Assembly (NCBI GenBank): GCA_023846275.1
Contig: JAIUJO010000072.1
Span: 1,881,599 to 1,945,598, forward strand
Source of the DNA: Vanilla planifolia
Taxonomy: Eukaryota > Streptophyta > Magnoliopsida > Asparagales > Orchidaceae
Direction of reading: 5' to 3'
Length of the DNA: 64,000 nt
Numbering within the stretch: position 1 is the first letter of the stretch; each line of letters starts with the position of its first letter. This document shows positions 1 through 13,315 of the stretch, piece after piece. A program made the position numbers and the translations under genes. A model generated the notes under the pieces. It did not search any database. It had not been told where the DNA came from and was given only the letters and a program-made list of their open reading frames with translations.

Positions 1-3000
1 TTTAAAATAATAATTTATTATAATTTATGCTTATTTATTTTGCAATTCATATTAACTCTAAAAAAATTTTATAATTGAACATTTTTTTATATTTGTAATT
101 ATTTTTTCTATGCTTTTGACTAGTTATTTTAAGTATTATTATTAGCACAAGATTTTATCATTTGGGATATTAGACTCAATCTCATTAGTATCTTAGAATG
201 CAACATTATCATACAAGTTATCTCATTTTTTCAAATTCTTAGCCTTGATTTGGTTATATTACTATGAAACTTTAATTCAACTCTCAACTTGTCCTTATAT
301 TGCTTTTTTTTATTATACTACAATGCTTCATATACCTAATTTTGGTTTTAATATATATCTACTTTATATTAAAATAATAATTTTTTATTATGCAAGATTT
401 TTTTATTTTTGTAATACATAGTAAATCTAAACATGGATTTATTTACTTATTTAAACAATTTATTTTCTTAGCTTTAGTTATGTTTTATGAAGTATTTCAT
501 AAAGAACATGATTTAGTGATTATGAATGTTATGCTCATTCTCCTAACTATCATAGATTGCAACATCAACATAACATTTATCTTATTTTTTTTAAATGTTT
601 TTTTTTTGATTTGTTTATATTGCAATGTTACTCCAAATCTTTTTTCATGTGACCTTCACATCATTTTGATTTGGTAGTACTCAATTACTTCAATTTATGT
701 CATTTTGGTTTTCAATATATTCACTTATTATTAAATTAAGAATTTATTATTATTTATGCTTATGAATTTGTTAATGAAATTATCTTTTTTATATTTCTAA
801 GTAATGTTTCTTGAATTTTGCTAGAGTTTATTAGATATTTCAATTATCATTTTATTTGATAGTTGTGGTTGTTACACTCAATTTTTTTAGTATCTTGGAA
901 TGCCGCTTTCTCACAAAGCTTACCTTATTTCTTCAAAATGTTTACTTTAATTTGTCAATTTTATAGTGTAATTGTAAGTCACCTATCATGTGATTACTCG
1001 ATTTCTTTTACATTGTGATATTATACTAGTTTAGGTTGTCTCCTTTTGCACTATATTATTTATTTCATTGATATTTAAAAAATTTATTATTATTTTTTTA
1101 TTCTTATGTTCTTTTGTAATTTGTAATAATTCAAGATATTATTCAATAGAAATTAAACAAAAGTTGTTGGACTCATCTCAATAAGCCTTATGCATTTTAT
1201 ATGCCATTATTTAGACATATTTTTTTATTGTTTTGGCATGCTTTTGTGAGAAATTTTTTTGCAATAGATTTGATTAATGAGTATGTTGCACTTGATATCC
1301 TTAGTAATTTGGAAAGCAAGTTTCTCATAAAATTTATCATATTCTTTCAAGTTTTTCAATTTAATTTTATTATATTGCTATGTTAATCTAATTATCCTCT
1401 GATGTCACTTTCAAATCACTTTGTTTGGATGTATAGATTGCTTCAATTTATTTTATTTTTAGTTATATTATATGTCACTTTCACATCACTTTATTATGTA
1501 TGCTTATTTACTTTATTATTACATGCTTATTTACTATGCTCAATTGAATGAGGCTTATTAAATTAAATATTCATTTTAAAATTGTTATGTATTTTATTTT
1601 CTATAGTTTATCAAGTTTTATAAGATATTTTGATACTTTTCGTATTTGTAAGTGTCTTCAAATACACCTTTTTTGAATAACTTATCTTAGTTTTCGAAAT
1701 TTTTTCCTTGATTTGATTATATTAATAAGTAACTCTCAATCTCCTCTCGTGTAACCTTTACATGTCTTTCATTTTGCAATATCGTATGATTTTAATTTAG
1801 GTCATTTTTATTTTAATATATATTTACTTAATATTCAAATAATTTTTTATTATTACCTATCTTATTTTCTATTGTAATTTATAAAAATTTTAAATGAGGT
1901 CTGATTAAGATGAAATAATCATTGAGGGAGTCATCTCAATGACCTCTACCCAAGTAACAATTTGATTTTTAAAATTTTTTTTAGGATTCTTGACATCGTA
2001 TTTAACAATTAAGGATTTCAAACATAGTCTCATTAGTATAAAGAGTGTAATATTCTAAGACAATTCATGCCATTTTATCGAATGTTTCATTTTGATTTAA
2101 TTATGTTACTAATAAAATCTATTTCTCATCTCACTTTGACTAGTACATTACTTTAGTTTGGATATATTTCATTGCGTCAATTTATCTCATTTGAGTATTC
2201 CTATATTTTCACTTAATATTTAAATTATAATTTATTACTATTTATCTTTATTAACTTTGGTAATTTGCAGAAATTATAAATGAGATCTGATTAAGATGAA
2301 AAATATGTCATTGAAATAATCCTGATGAGTTATATCTAATTAAAAACTCATTTTTGATACTTTTAATAATTTATTAAAGAGAAATGTTTCATATTGCATG
2401 AGATACTTTAATTCGTACCAAATTTTAAAATCAATGATGTTGTACTTGACTTTGTTAGTATCTTGGTGTGTAAGTTCCCATTAAAATTATCTTATTATTT
2501 CTAAATTTTTGCATTGGTTGTGCCAATGTGTAACTCTAAATCACTTCTCGTATGACTTTTACATAACTTTTTTTTTATATTATTTTAATTGAATTTATTT
2601 CATTTTTTATTTAATATAAATTTAGTTAGAATTAAAAAATAGCTTATAATTCATCCTTATTTAATTTGGTAATTCATAGTAACTCCAAATAAGACATGAT
2701 CAAGATTAAACAAATGCCTTTTGATTTGTCTCAAGTAGCTCTATTTAATTAACCATTCTTTTGATATTTTTAACTTTTTTTAGTTTTTAGTTTTTGTTTG
2801 CAAACTTTATAAGGAATTTTTATATATAAAAGATATTATGATCAAGAATGTCTAAGTCAATCTCTTCAATATCTTAGAAAGTAGATTTCTAGTATAACTA
2901 ATCTCCTCTCCTTAAATGTTTTTTATTTGGCAATATTACTAGGAAATTCTAAATCTTCTTTAGTGTAATTTATTGTCTTATTTACATTACTTTAATTTAT

Positions 3001-3850
3001 ATATTTTGAACTATAATATATATTTAATTAATATTCAAATATTCATTTACTATTACGTAAGCATATTATTTTATTAATTAAAAGTAATTTTTAATGAGGT
3101 CTCATCAACACAAAATAAGCATCATTGGAATCATCTAAATAAGCTCACATAGCTTAATAGAAAGTTCTATATTTTTTAATATTTTATTTATGAGAACATC
3201 TCCATGTTTTATAAAGCATTTTAATTTGTATTGGATTTGATAATTGGGGTTGTTAACTCTATCTCATAAGGTCCTTAAAATATAACTTTCCTAAATAAAC
3301 TATCACATTCTTACAAACGTTTAGTTTTTATTTTGTTATATTATTGTTAAAGTTTAATTCTCCTCTCATGTAACCATTACATTGCATTCCTTTATTTATA
3401 TTACATTACTTGTGTTTATCTTATTTATTCTTTAATATATATTTTTTTATTTTAAGAAAATAATTTATTTTTATTTAAGTTTCAATAATTTTTTAAATTT
3501 ATAGTAATTATAAACAAAGTTTGATGTCGACAAAACAAATGCCATAAGACTCATCTATACAAGTTTTATCAAACTAAATATGCATATTCATATTTTTAAA
3601 TATTTTGTTTTCTTTAGTTTAAGAGTGCTTAATGAGATATTTTGATCTGTAATTGATTCTACAATTGATGATATTAGACCCTATCACCTTATTATTAGAG
3701 AATGTAAGATTGCTACATAAGTTATTTTATTTTTTCAAACTTTTCATTTTGATTTTGTTACGCTACTATGCAACTACGAATCTCCTGTCATATGACCATT
3801 ATGTTGGTTTGATTTTTTTATAACACATTGCTCCAATTGGTCCAATTTTA
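1..3850 (-). repeat. Satellite array block 1, reverse orientation
   Basis: Tandem copies of the roughly 410 bp monomer lie here as reverse complements of the main array. The first bases already match the reverse complement of the landmark aattaccaaagtaaataagc followed by the aataataaattattatt dyad. The reverse forms of the agagctcattgag block (for example caagtagctctatttaatt near 2,735-2,755), of ataaccaaatcaaag (ttgattttgttacgctac near 3,750) and of gtcacatgagagga (tcctgtcatatgaccatt near 3,782-3,800) recur in order. About nine monomers are present, with many substitutions and small deletions. The block is cut by the window start, so its true length is unknown. Open frames at 390-677 and 1,201-1,386 lie inside it and have no gene-like features. 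Confidence 0.88.
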
Positions 3851-3900
3851 GTAATAATACTAGGTTGCTTAATATAAAATAAGAAGAAATAATATTAAGT
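3850..3900. other. Orientation switch in the satellite (reverse to forward)
   Basis: Up to about 3,850 the monomer reads in reverse: ccaattttag is the reverse complement of the segment before agataaattgaagc. From about 3,885 it reads forward from a different phase (aatattaagttatttattt, then aagtaaatatatattaaa). The two arms do not mirror each other at the break, so this is an inversion or rearrangement breakpoint inside the array and not a simple palindrome. A short inverted repeat sits at the switch: cttaatat at 3,868-3,875 can pair with atattaag at 3,892-3,899. Confidence 0.75.
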
Positions 3901-4528
3901 TATTTATTTTTAATTAAGTAAATATATATTAAATGTAAAATAAGATAACCTTAAAATGTGTAATGTAGCAAAATCAAAGCAATTTGAAAGTCACAAATGA
4001 AGAGAATTAGGGTTTGACAACAATATAATCAAATAAAAAGAAAACAAATCAAATAAACTAGATAAGTTATGTGTGAAGTTAAATTCTAAGATATTAAAGA
4101 GTCAAGTGTAACATCCTCGATCATCAAAGTAGGAAAAAATAAAAATGCCTCACAATACATACTAAAACTATAAAACAAAATTAAAAAAATATATATAAAT
4201 TTAATTATTTATTAGATAGAGCACATTAGAATGAGTCCAATAATGCTTGTCACCAAAGCAAAAAAAAGAATAATTCCATATTATTATTTTAAACATAAGT
4301 AGACATATATTAAAGTTGAAATTAGTTTAATTTATACTATGTAATGCAAACAAATCAAAGACAAGTAAAGCTTACACAATAGAATGTTTGGAGTTAAATA
4401 GAAATATAACAAAACCAAAGTGAAATAATTGAGTAAATAAGAAAACAATATGCAAGAATGTTGATCTAAAGATGTTGATAAGACTGAACGAACATTCTCA
4501 TTGATCAAATTACGTATAAAAAATGAAT

Positions 4529-5500
4529 GACTTTAACATATCCAACTCAAAGGGACTTAAAGGTCATACGATAGGAGAATTCGAGTTTCATGGTAATATG
4601 GAAAAATCAAAGCAAAAAGTTTGAAATAATCAGATAAATTGGTTGATAGAGCTAGATTCGAAGGCACTAAGGAGATCATTAGCTTTCTTGATCATCAAAT
4701 TTGATATGAATCAGATATTGCATAAAGCAAGCTAAATTTCGATGTATATTTAAAAATATAATAAAGGATATTTAATTTATAAGAGTTCTTTGAAATGTTT
4801 GAAGTGATATTTATTTAATCTTGATAAGTCTCATTTGGAATTATAATGAATTACCAAAGTAAATTAGTATAAATAGTAACTCATTATTATTTTTAATATT
4901 TAGTAAATATTTGTTAAACTAGAATGAGATAAATCGAAAAAAAATAATATAATAAAATTAAGACAATATAATACTCACACAAGAGAAAAGTTAGGGCAAC
5001 ATAGTAATATAAATTAACTAAAACAAAGAATTTGTATTTATAAGAAAATTACAAAATAATGTTACATTCCAAGACATTAAGAAGATTAAGTATAACATTA
5101 TCGATCACCAAATTAGGTATGAATTGATCAATTCTCATTTGAATAACTTTGAATTACCATGACAAGTATAAATAATAATAAATTATTATTTTAATAATAA
5201 TTTATAGATATTAATTTAGAATTGAGATAAATTTCAGAAGTGTCATAAAAGCCAAACATTACAATTTAAACATCATATAAGTGGAGATTTAGAGTGATGA
5301 GCAATAACCAAGATACAAAGAAGATTGATTCTAGCACTCTGAATCATCAAATTAGGTATAAATTCAAATGATTAATAAAGCATAAAAAAACACTAGAAAA
5401 ATATAATCTTTAAAACTAAAAAAATATTTAGTATGATAGAGCTCATTGAGTCAAGTACAACAAAGTTTGCTTTGACTTTGTTGGACCACATTTGGAATTA
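4529..5500 (+). repeat. Dispersed satellite segment, copy A
   Basis: This stretch is closer to 18,691-19,715 than to its own neighbours. Shared unusual features are catacgatag in place of the usual cacatgagag, the run agcaagctaaatttc, and gagttctttga in place of gagctcattgag. A deletion also joins gtatgaattgatca (from 5,117) directly to tctcatttg and removes about 130 bp of the monomer. It ends with tagtatgatagagctcatt and gtttgctttga. It covers about two and a half monomers, one of them shortened by the deletion. I infer a common ancestral block copied about 14.2 kb away. Confidence 0.75.
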
Positions 5501-8500
5501 TTGTGAATTACTAAATAAAACAAAATAAAAAAAAATTATTAGTAATTATTTAAATAACATTTATGAAAGTAAAAAAAAGTAAATTGAAGAAATTAAATAC
5601 AATGAAATTAAAGTGATTTAAAGATAAAATGAGAGGAGAATTAAACTTTCATGTAAGTAAACAAAATAAAAGTAAATAAAATTGATAAAGTAAGATAAAT
5701 TGTAGAAGAATGTAGAATTCCAAAATACTAAGGAGATTGAGCATAACATCATAGATTGTTACATAAAATATTGATTGACGTATCTTCTAAAAAATGCAAA
5801 AATTGTAGAAAAAAAATTTGAAGATATAAAATTAACACTTAATTAGGTTAAGCTTGCCTTAATCTGCCCAAATTTAAATAAGAAAAAAGAGCAAGAAGTT
5901 TTTGTTTTAATGTTTATAAAATATAAAATAAGATTAAAATATAATATATTGAGGCAATTTAATATAGCAAAATAAAAGTAATGTATGGCTCACATTAAAG
6001 AAAAATTAGAGTTTCATCATAATATAATAAAGTCAAAGCAAAAAATTTCAAAAAAATAGAAATTATTTTGGAAATCTATATTCTAAGATATTAAATTTAT
6101 TTAGTGTAACATTCTCAATCATTAAATCAAATATAAATCATAATATTTGGTAATGGGTGTCAAGTCTAACAAAATAATTAAAAAATATGAAATAACTACT
6201 ATTTAATTAAATAGTGATCATTAAATGAGTCTAATTGCATTTGATTCATCTCAATATGAATTGGGTTTGAACTATTACAAATTACAAAAGCAAATATACA
6301 TAAACTGTAATAAATTATAATCAGTTATTATTTTTTTTTGTTATGTGAAGTATTATTATGCTAAATAAGATAAATTGAAGCAATGTGATATAAAAAAATA
6401 AACAACATATAAATGCCCCACTCGAGGATATTTGAATTTGTATAGTAATTATCTAATTCAAAGAAAACAATTTGAAGAAATTAAAAAAATAGTATGACAA
6501 ATTTGCATTATAATATTTTATGGAAATCTAAGGTAATATCCTTGATCATCAAATAAAATACAAATCAAAACTTATAATACATGCTAACTTTGGAAAAAGT
6601 AATTTATAAAATAAAAACAAATATTTAATTAGATAGAGCATTTTGAGATGAGTCGAAAGTCTTTCTTGTGTCAATCAAAATGTCTCCTAAAGAAGCCAAC
6701 ACCCTTGGAAAGAAAATATTTAAAAATATAAAAATGAATATTTAAATTGAAATTGTATTCCAAAGAAGGTTGCTTCATCTGGATTGACCATATTTAGATT
6801 ACTATAAATTACAAAAGTTAATAAGGATAGATAACAATTAAATCTTTTTTAATATAAAGTATATACATGTTAAGGCTGAAATGAGATGAATTAAGCATAT
6901 GTAATATAATTGAATCAAAATGATGTAAAGTTCACATATGAGTAGATGAAAAGTCACATAATAATATAACTAAATTAAAAAAATCTAAAGGAATGAGATA
7001 AATTGATTAAGAAAGTTACATTCTAATATGCTAAAGGGACCAAATATAACATCCTTGATTATCAAATAAGAAAAGAATAAAAATATGTCATAGAATATGC
7101 CAAACTCGAATGAAGTTCATTTGGAAAATTGCAAATTTCCAAAGAAAATAACCATAAATCATAATAAATTATTTTTTAAAATATTAACTAAATATATATT
7201 AAAAATGAAAAGGTAATAAATTCAATCAATTTAATATAACCAAGTCAAAGTATTGTAAAGGTGAAATGAAATAAGAATTAGAGTGTAATAGTAGTGTAAA
7301 ATAATCAAAGCTAAAAATTTAATAAGAAAGTTGCACTCTAAGATACTAACAAAATCGAGTATCACATCCTTGTTTATTAAATTAGTTGCATGTCAAAATA
7401 TCTCATAGCATGTAAAAATCATAAAAAAAATATTTCAAAAAAAAACAAAAATGAATATTTAACTATATAGAGCTTGTCGAGATGAGTCCAAGCAAGTTTT
7501 TTAATCTAAATTTGACCTTAGCTAAATTACTTTGATTTACGAAAGTAAATGCACATAGGTAATAATAAATTCGTAATTTAATATTATGTAAATATGTATT
7601 AAAACTAAGGTAAGATAAGTTCTAGAAATGTAATTTGACCAAATTAAAGCAATGTAAAGTCAGATGACACTAGATTTTGTGTTATATAGTAATTTAACTA
7701 AATAAAAAGTAAAAACTTTGAAAACATGAGATAAATGATGATGGGAAGTTGCATTCCATGATTCAAAGGAGAGCATTTAACATCTTTGATCCTCAAATAA
7801 GCTATGAAACAAAATAGTTCTTAAAGCATACAAAAAACTAGAAAATAAAACATTTAAAAATAAAAAATGAAGTTATGTGATTAATCTCATATTGGTCAGT
7901 TTAACAACTTTTTGTTCTCTTTATTTGATATTGTTTTGAATTATAATAAATTATGAATTTAAATAAGCACAAATATTAATAAATTTTTTATTTTAAATTT
8001 AAGGAAATATATATTAAGTTGAGTTGAGATAAACAAAGGTAATGTAGCATAATCAAAGAAAAATATTGTAAAAGTCACACGAGAGAAGATTTAATAACAA
8101 AATCAAAACAAAAAAAATTTAAAGTCATCAAATAAACAATAATAGAAAGTTACATTCCAAGATACCTAATGTTCGAGTGTTACATCAGTGATCATAAAAT
8201 TAAGTGCAAATCAAATGTCTGAGAAAGTGTTCTAAAACTTAGGGAAATAAAATTTAGACAAAATATAGAAATGAATGCCTAATTGGATAGAGCTTGTTTA
8301 GAACTTTTATAACAACACTTGTTTCATCTTGATTGGACCTCATTTTGATTTACTATGATTCAAAATTATAGATGAGATTAAATAATTAATTTTTAATATT
8401 TTAATACTAAGTAAATATATATTATATAGTTAAAAGTATTAAAGTTGTTGCAATTTAATATAAACAAATGAAAGCAAAATGAATGTCACACAAGAAAATG

Positions 8501-11500
8501 TTTTGAGTTATATAGTAACATATTCAAATGAAAATCAAAATTGTTAATAAATGAGATAGTTACTTTTCAAGATTATAGAGATATTAATTATAACATCTTC
8601 TAACTTCAAATCAAGTTCGAATAAAAAATTCCTATAAATTATTTTAATGACATTTTTTTGTCTTTATTAATAACAATTTGGAGTCAATATAAAGTTTAAA
8701 AGTAAATAATTTGTAATTATTGTGAATCATAGAAGTAAATAGCAATAAATAATAAAACATAATTCATTTAATGTGAAGAGAGAAGTTTTAAATGTTGAAA
8801 GAAATAAACAAAAGTAATCCAATATAAAAAATCATAGAGATTTAAAAGTCACATAAGAAGAGATTTTTTGTGTCAAAGTAAAAAAGTTCATTAAATAAGA
8901 CAGATTAAATGTGAAAGCCACATTCCAAGATACTTTGGTGATCGAGTTTGACATCCCTAATCATCAAATTTGGAATGATTCAAAATCCATTATAAAGCAT
9001 GAAAAAATCATAAACAATAAATTATTTAAGATAATAGAATTAAATATTTTATTAGATAAAGCTTTTTGTGTTCAGTATAAAGACTTTTTTGCATCGATCA
9101 AAACTCCATTGGAATTACTACAAATTCAAAAAATAAATAAGCCTAAAGAATAATAAATTATTATTTTATAATTAAGAAAATATTGATTAAAACTAAAATG
9201 AAAAATTTAAAGCACTTTAATTTAACCAAGTCAATGTAATGTAAAGATAACCTGTTGTGGAGAATTAGAGTTTCATTGTAACATAACCAGTTGAAAATAA
9301 AAATATTGCAAAAATGAGAAATTGTTTTGGAAATTTGCACTACAAGCTCCCAAAAAGATCAAATTTAAAAACCTCTACCATCAAAAGAGATACAAATCGA
9401 AATATTTAATAAAGTGTTAAAAAATAATAAGAAATAGAATATTTAAAAAATATATTGAAATTAACATTTAATTGAATAAAGCTCATCTAGGTGAGTCAAA
9501 TAACACTTGTTTTGTCTCAATTGAACCTCATTTTGAATTAGTTTGATTTATCAAAGAAAATATTCAGAAATACTAACAAATTTTCATTTAAATATTCTAT
9601 AGATATATTATATATATTAAAGTATTAGTGAGGTAAATTGTAAAATTGTAATATAACAAAATCAAAATAATATAAATATTTCATAATAATCGAATTAGAG
9701 TTTCAAAAGAAATATAATAAAATTAATGAAAAACATATAATAAATTCGAAAATATATATTAGAAAATTGCATTCAAAGATACAAAACAGATAGACTATTA
9801 AATCCTAGTTATTAAATCAAGTATAAATCAAATGTCACACAAACCAAGCCAAAACACTAGAAAATAATATACCTAAAAGCTTTAAAATGAATTCTTAATT
9901 TGATAGAGCTTGTTAATGTTAATTCAGCAGCATTTATTTGATCTTGATTCGACCTCATTTAGAATTATTATGAAATACCATAGTAGATAGGCATAGTTAA
10001 TCATAAATTATTATTTTAAGGTTTTGTAAATATTAAAGTTAAGGATAGATGAAAAAGAAATGTAAATAATAATAAAATAAAGGTATTGTAAAGGTTGCAC
10101 TAGTGAATATTTAGAGTTATATATTAATATAACAAAAGAAAAATAAAACATTTGAAAAACTAACAAAAATTATACAAGAATATTATTTTCTAAGATATTA
10201 AAGAGGTCAAGTTTGCATCCTCAATCATGAAATAAGGTACAAATAAAAATTTCTTCTAAAGCAAAAAAAAAATAGAAGATAAAATATTAAAAAATTTGCA
10301 AATAAATATTTTGTTAGATAGAGCTCGTTAACAGAAGTCCAATGACATTTACTTCATATTGATCATACCACTTTTAAAATAACTGCAAATTACCCTAATA
10401 AATAAGTACAAAAAATTATAACATATAATTTGTTGTATTACAATATAAGAAAATAACTGTAATATAAAGGTCATAGAAGAAGATATTAAGAGTAAATAAT
10501 ATTTTTACAAAATAAAAATAAAAAATTTGTAGAAATGGGATATAGAATATAAGAAAGTTGTTTTTTAAGATAAAAGGCGTTCGAGTGTGGTATTCTTGAT
10601 TTTTAAATAAGGTAAGAATCAAAATTTCTAACGAAGAATATTACAACCATAAAAGATTAAATATGTAAAATTTTCAAATTGATTATTTAGTTGAGTAGAG
10701 CTTATCAAGATGAGTCCAATGGCTATTTTTCAACTTCAAAACTCTTCTAGAATTACTATAAATTTTAAACTTAAGTAATAATAAATTATTTTTTTATTAA
10801 TAAATAGGTACATATTTATGTTCAAATGAAATAAATCGAAAAAATATAATATATCCAAATCAAACAAATTTATAAACCACACGAAAGGATAGTTAGTGTT
10901 CTATTATAAGACAAGAACATCATAAGGAAAAATTAGACAAAATTTGTTAAATTATACGTGAAAGTTTCATTACAACATACTAAGAAGAACAAATATAATA
11001 TCCTAGATTGCTAAATCTTATATAAATCAAAATGTTCATTAAGCATGCAAAATCATAAAAAATAAGATATTTAAATATAAATAAATAAATACTGAATGTG
11101 GTAGAGGCCATTAAGAAGAGTTTAATAATTTTTTTTTCAACATGATTGGACATTAAAATTATTACAAATTATAAAGGTAAAGAAGCATAAATAAATAAAA
11201 TAATATTTTTATTTTCATTAAATATATATATTAAATCTAAAATAATTCAAATTAATGAAATATAATACAACCAAATCTAAGTGATGAAAACACACACAAG
11301 AGACTAATTATAGATAATTGTAATATATCTAATTAGAAGAAAACAAAGTAGAAATAATTGTTTAAATTGTGTGGAAAAATTTCATACCATGATACTAAGG
11401 TTGTTATGATCTTTGATCATTAAATATGTTACTAATCAAAATGTCTCGTGAAGCAAGAGAAAAAAAATAAAACAAATATTTAAAAATTTACAAATCAATG

Positions 11501-11789
11501 TTTATTTCTTTGATTGGATGTAACCAAATGAAAGCAAAATATTTTAAAAAATGAAACAAATTATGGGAAAAATTCTTCCCTTGATCTAAAGATAAACTTT
11601 AGCATGTGAGATTATAAAATCAAGTATAAATTGAAATGCCAGTTAAAAAATGCCAAACCATTAGATTCTAAATTATTTTAAAAAATTAATAAAATGAATA
11701 ATTAATTAAATAAAGCTAATGAGAATGTGTCCGATGATATTTGTTTCATACCGATCAATTGTTATTTGGATTTACTGCTAATTACAAAA

Positions 11790-12567
11790 TTAAAAAATAA
11801 ATAAAAAGTTTATTCTTTCTAAATTATTTGAATAAATTTTATAACTAAGGTTTAAAAATAATGAAGCAATGTAACATATTCAAATTAAAGAAAATTTAAG
11901 GGGAAATGAGAGTAGATTTAGAGTTGTAAAGTAACATAACAAAATCAAAATAAAACATTAGAAGAAACTAGATTAATTATGTGAGAATGTAATAATTTAA
12001 GATACTAAAGAGATTGAGTGTAACATCTTTAATTGTTAATTCATGTATAAATTAAAATAAGTAATAAAGAATTACAAATACATAAAAATTAAAAATATTT
12101 AAAAAATATAAAAATAAATATTTAATTTTATAGAGCTCATTGAGATAAGCCCAATTTGATTTGTTTCATCTAGATCAAACCACATTTGGATTTACTACAA
12201 ATTGCTAAGATAAGTAACGATAAATTTTTATATCATAATTATATAAATATATATATTAAAAAAAATGAGATAAATTTAAATAATGTAACATGACCAAAGA
12301 AAAATGATCTATTAGTGACACTAAAGGAGATGATGATCTATAAAGAAAGTTGCACTCTAAGTTTTTTAGGAGATCTTGTGTAGCATACTAGATCATTAAA
12401 TCTATAACGAATAAAAATAAAACAAAAAGCAGGTAGATATAAGAGAACAAATAATTAAAAAAATAAAAAAATGAATATTTAAAATTATTTTTTCATCTCT
12501 ATTGGACCTCATTTTTAATTATCATAATTATTTATGTAAATAAGTATGAGTAATAAAAAACAAAAAA
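11790..12567 (+). repeat. Two-monomer tandem duplication, copy 1
   Basis: This segment and 12,568-13,315 match nearly base for base over most of their length with an offset of about 779 bp (for example aataaattttataacta at 11,831 and 12,610). Both contain the same rare variants: agaagaaactagattaat, gatctattagtgacacta, aggagatgatgat, and a shortened second unit that ends aaattattttttcatctc. Each copy is one full monomer plus one truncated monomer. Identity is visibly higher than between ordinary neighbours, so the duplication is younger than the array. Confidence 0.85.
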
Positions 12568-13315
12568 TAAAAAATAAATAACAAAAAATTATTCTTTCAA
12601 AATTAATTAAATAAATTTTATAACTAAAGTTTAAAAATAATGAAGCAATGTAACATATCCAAATTAAAGAAAATTGAAGGCAAAAAGAGAGTAGATTTAG
12701 AGTTGTAAAGTAACAAAACTAAATGAGAGTAAAACCTTAGAAGAAACTAGATTAATAGTGTGACAATGTAATAATCTAAGATACTAAAGAGATTGAGTGT
12801 AACATCTTTAATTGTTAATTCATGTATAAATTAAAATAAGTAATAAAGAATTCCAAATAAAGAAAAATTAATTTTTTTTTTAAAAACTATAAAAATGAAT
12901 ATTTAATTTTATAGAGTGCATTGAGATAAGCCCAATGTGATTTGTTTCATCTATATCAAACCACATTTTGATTTAGTACAAATTGCCAAGACACATAATA
13001 ATAAATTGTTATTTCATAATTATGTAAATATATATTAAAACTAAAATGAGATAAATTCAAATAATGTAACATGACGAAATCAAAATGATCTATTAGTGAC
13101 ACTAAAGGAGATGATGATTTATAAAGAAAGTTGCACTCTAAGTTTCTTAGGAGATCTTGTCTAGCATACTCGATCATTAAATCTATAATGAATAAAAATA
13201 AAACATAAAGAAGGTTGAAATAAGAGAACAAATAATTAAAAAAATAAAAAAATGAATATTTAAAATTATTTTTTCATCTCTATTAGACCTTATTTTTTAA
13301 TTATAATTATTATTT
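12568..13315 (+). repeat. Two-monomer tandem duplication, copy 2
   Basis: Second copy of the unit at 11,790-12,567. Differences from copy 1 are scattered substitutions (gagtgcattgag here, gagctcattgag in copy 1) and small indels. The end of the copy runs into different sequence near 13,315, where ordinary monomers resume. A 91-codon open frame on the minus strand (12,956-13,231) lies wholly inside this copy and is not a gene. Confidence 0.85.

Noticed and set aside
390-677. A 95-codon plus-strand frame rich in Phe, Leu and Ile, resembling a membrane protein
   Set aside because: It is translated from T-rich reverse-orientation satellite; similar hydrophobic frames appear wherever the T-rich strand is read.
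4003-4015. A telomere-like ttagggttt string (also near 37,648)
   Set aside because: It is a single occurrence at the place where the monomer reads ttagagttt; no tandem telomeric repeat is present.
4644-4655. A gatagagct string that looks like a monomer landmark out of place
   Set aside because: It lies in the segment that normally reads ttgagaaagctacattcc and is a chance variant of that, not the start of a unit.
8911-9153. An 80-codon plus-strand frame with a fairly balanced composition
   Set aside because: It runs along monomer landmarks (attccaagatact, gatcgag, atcaaat, gaattac), and the same frame is broken in neighbouring monomers.
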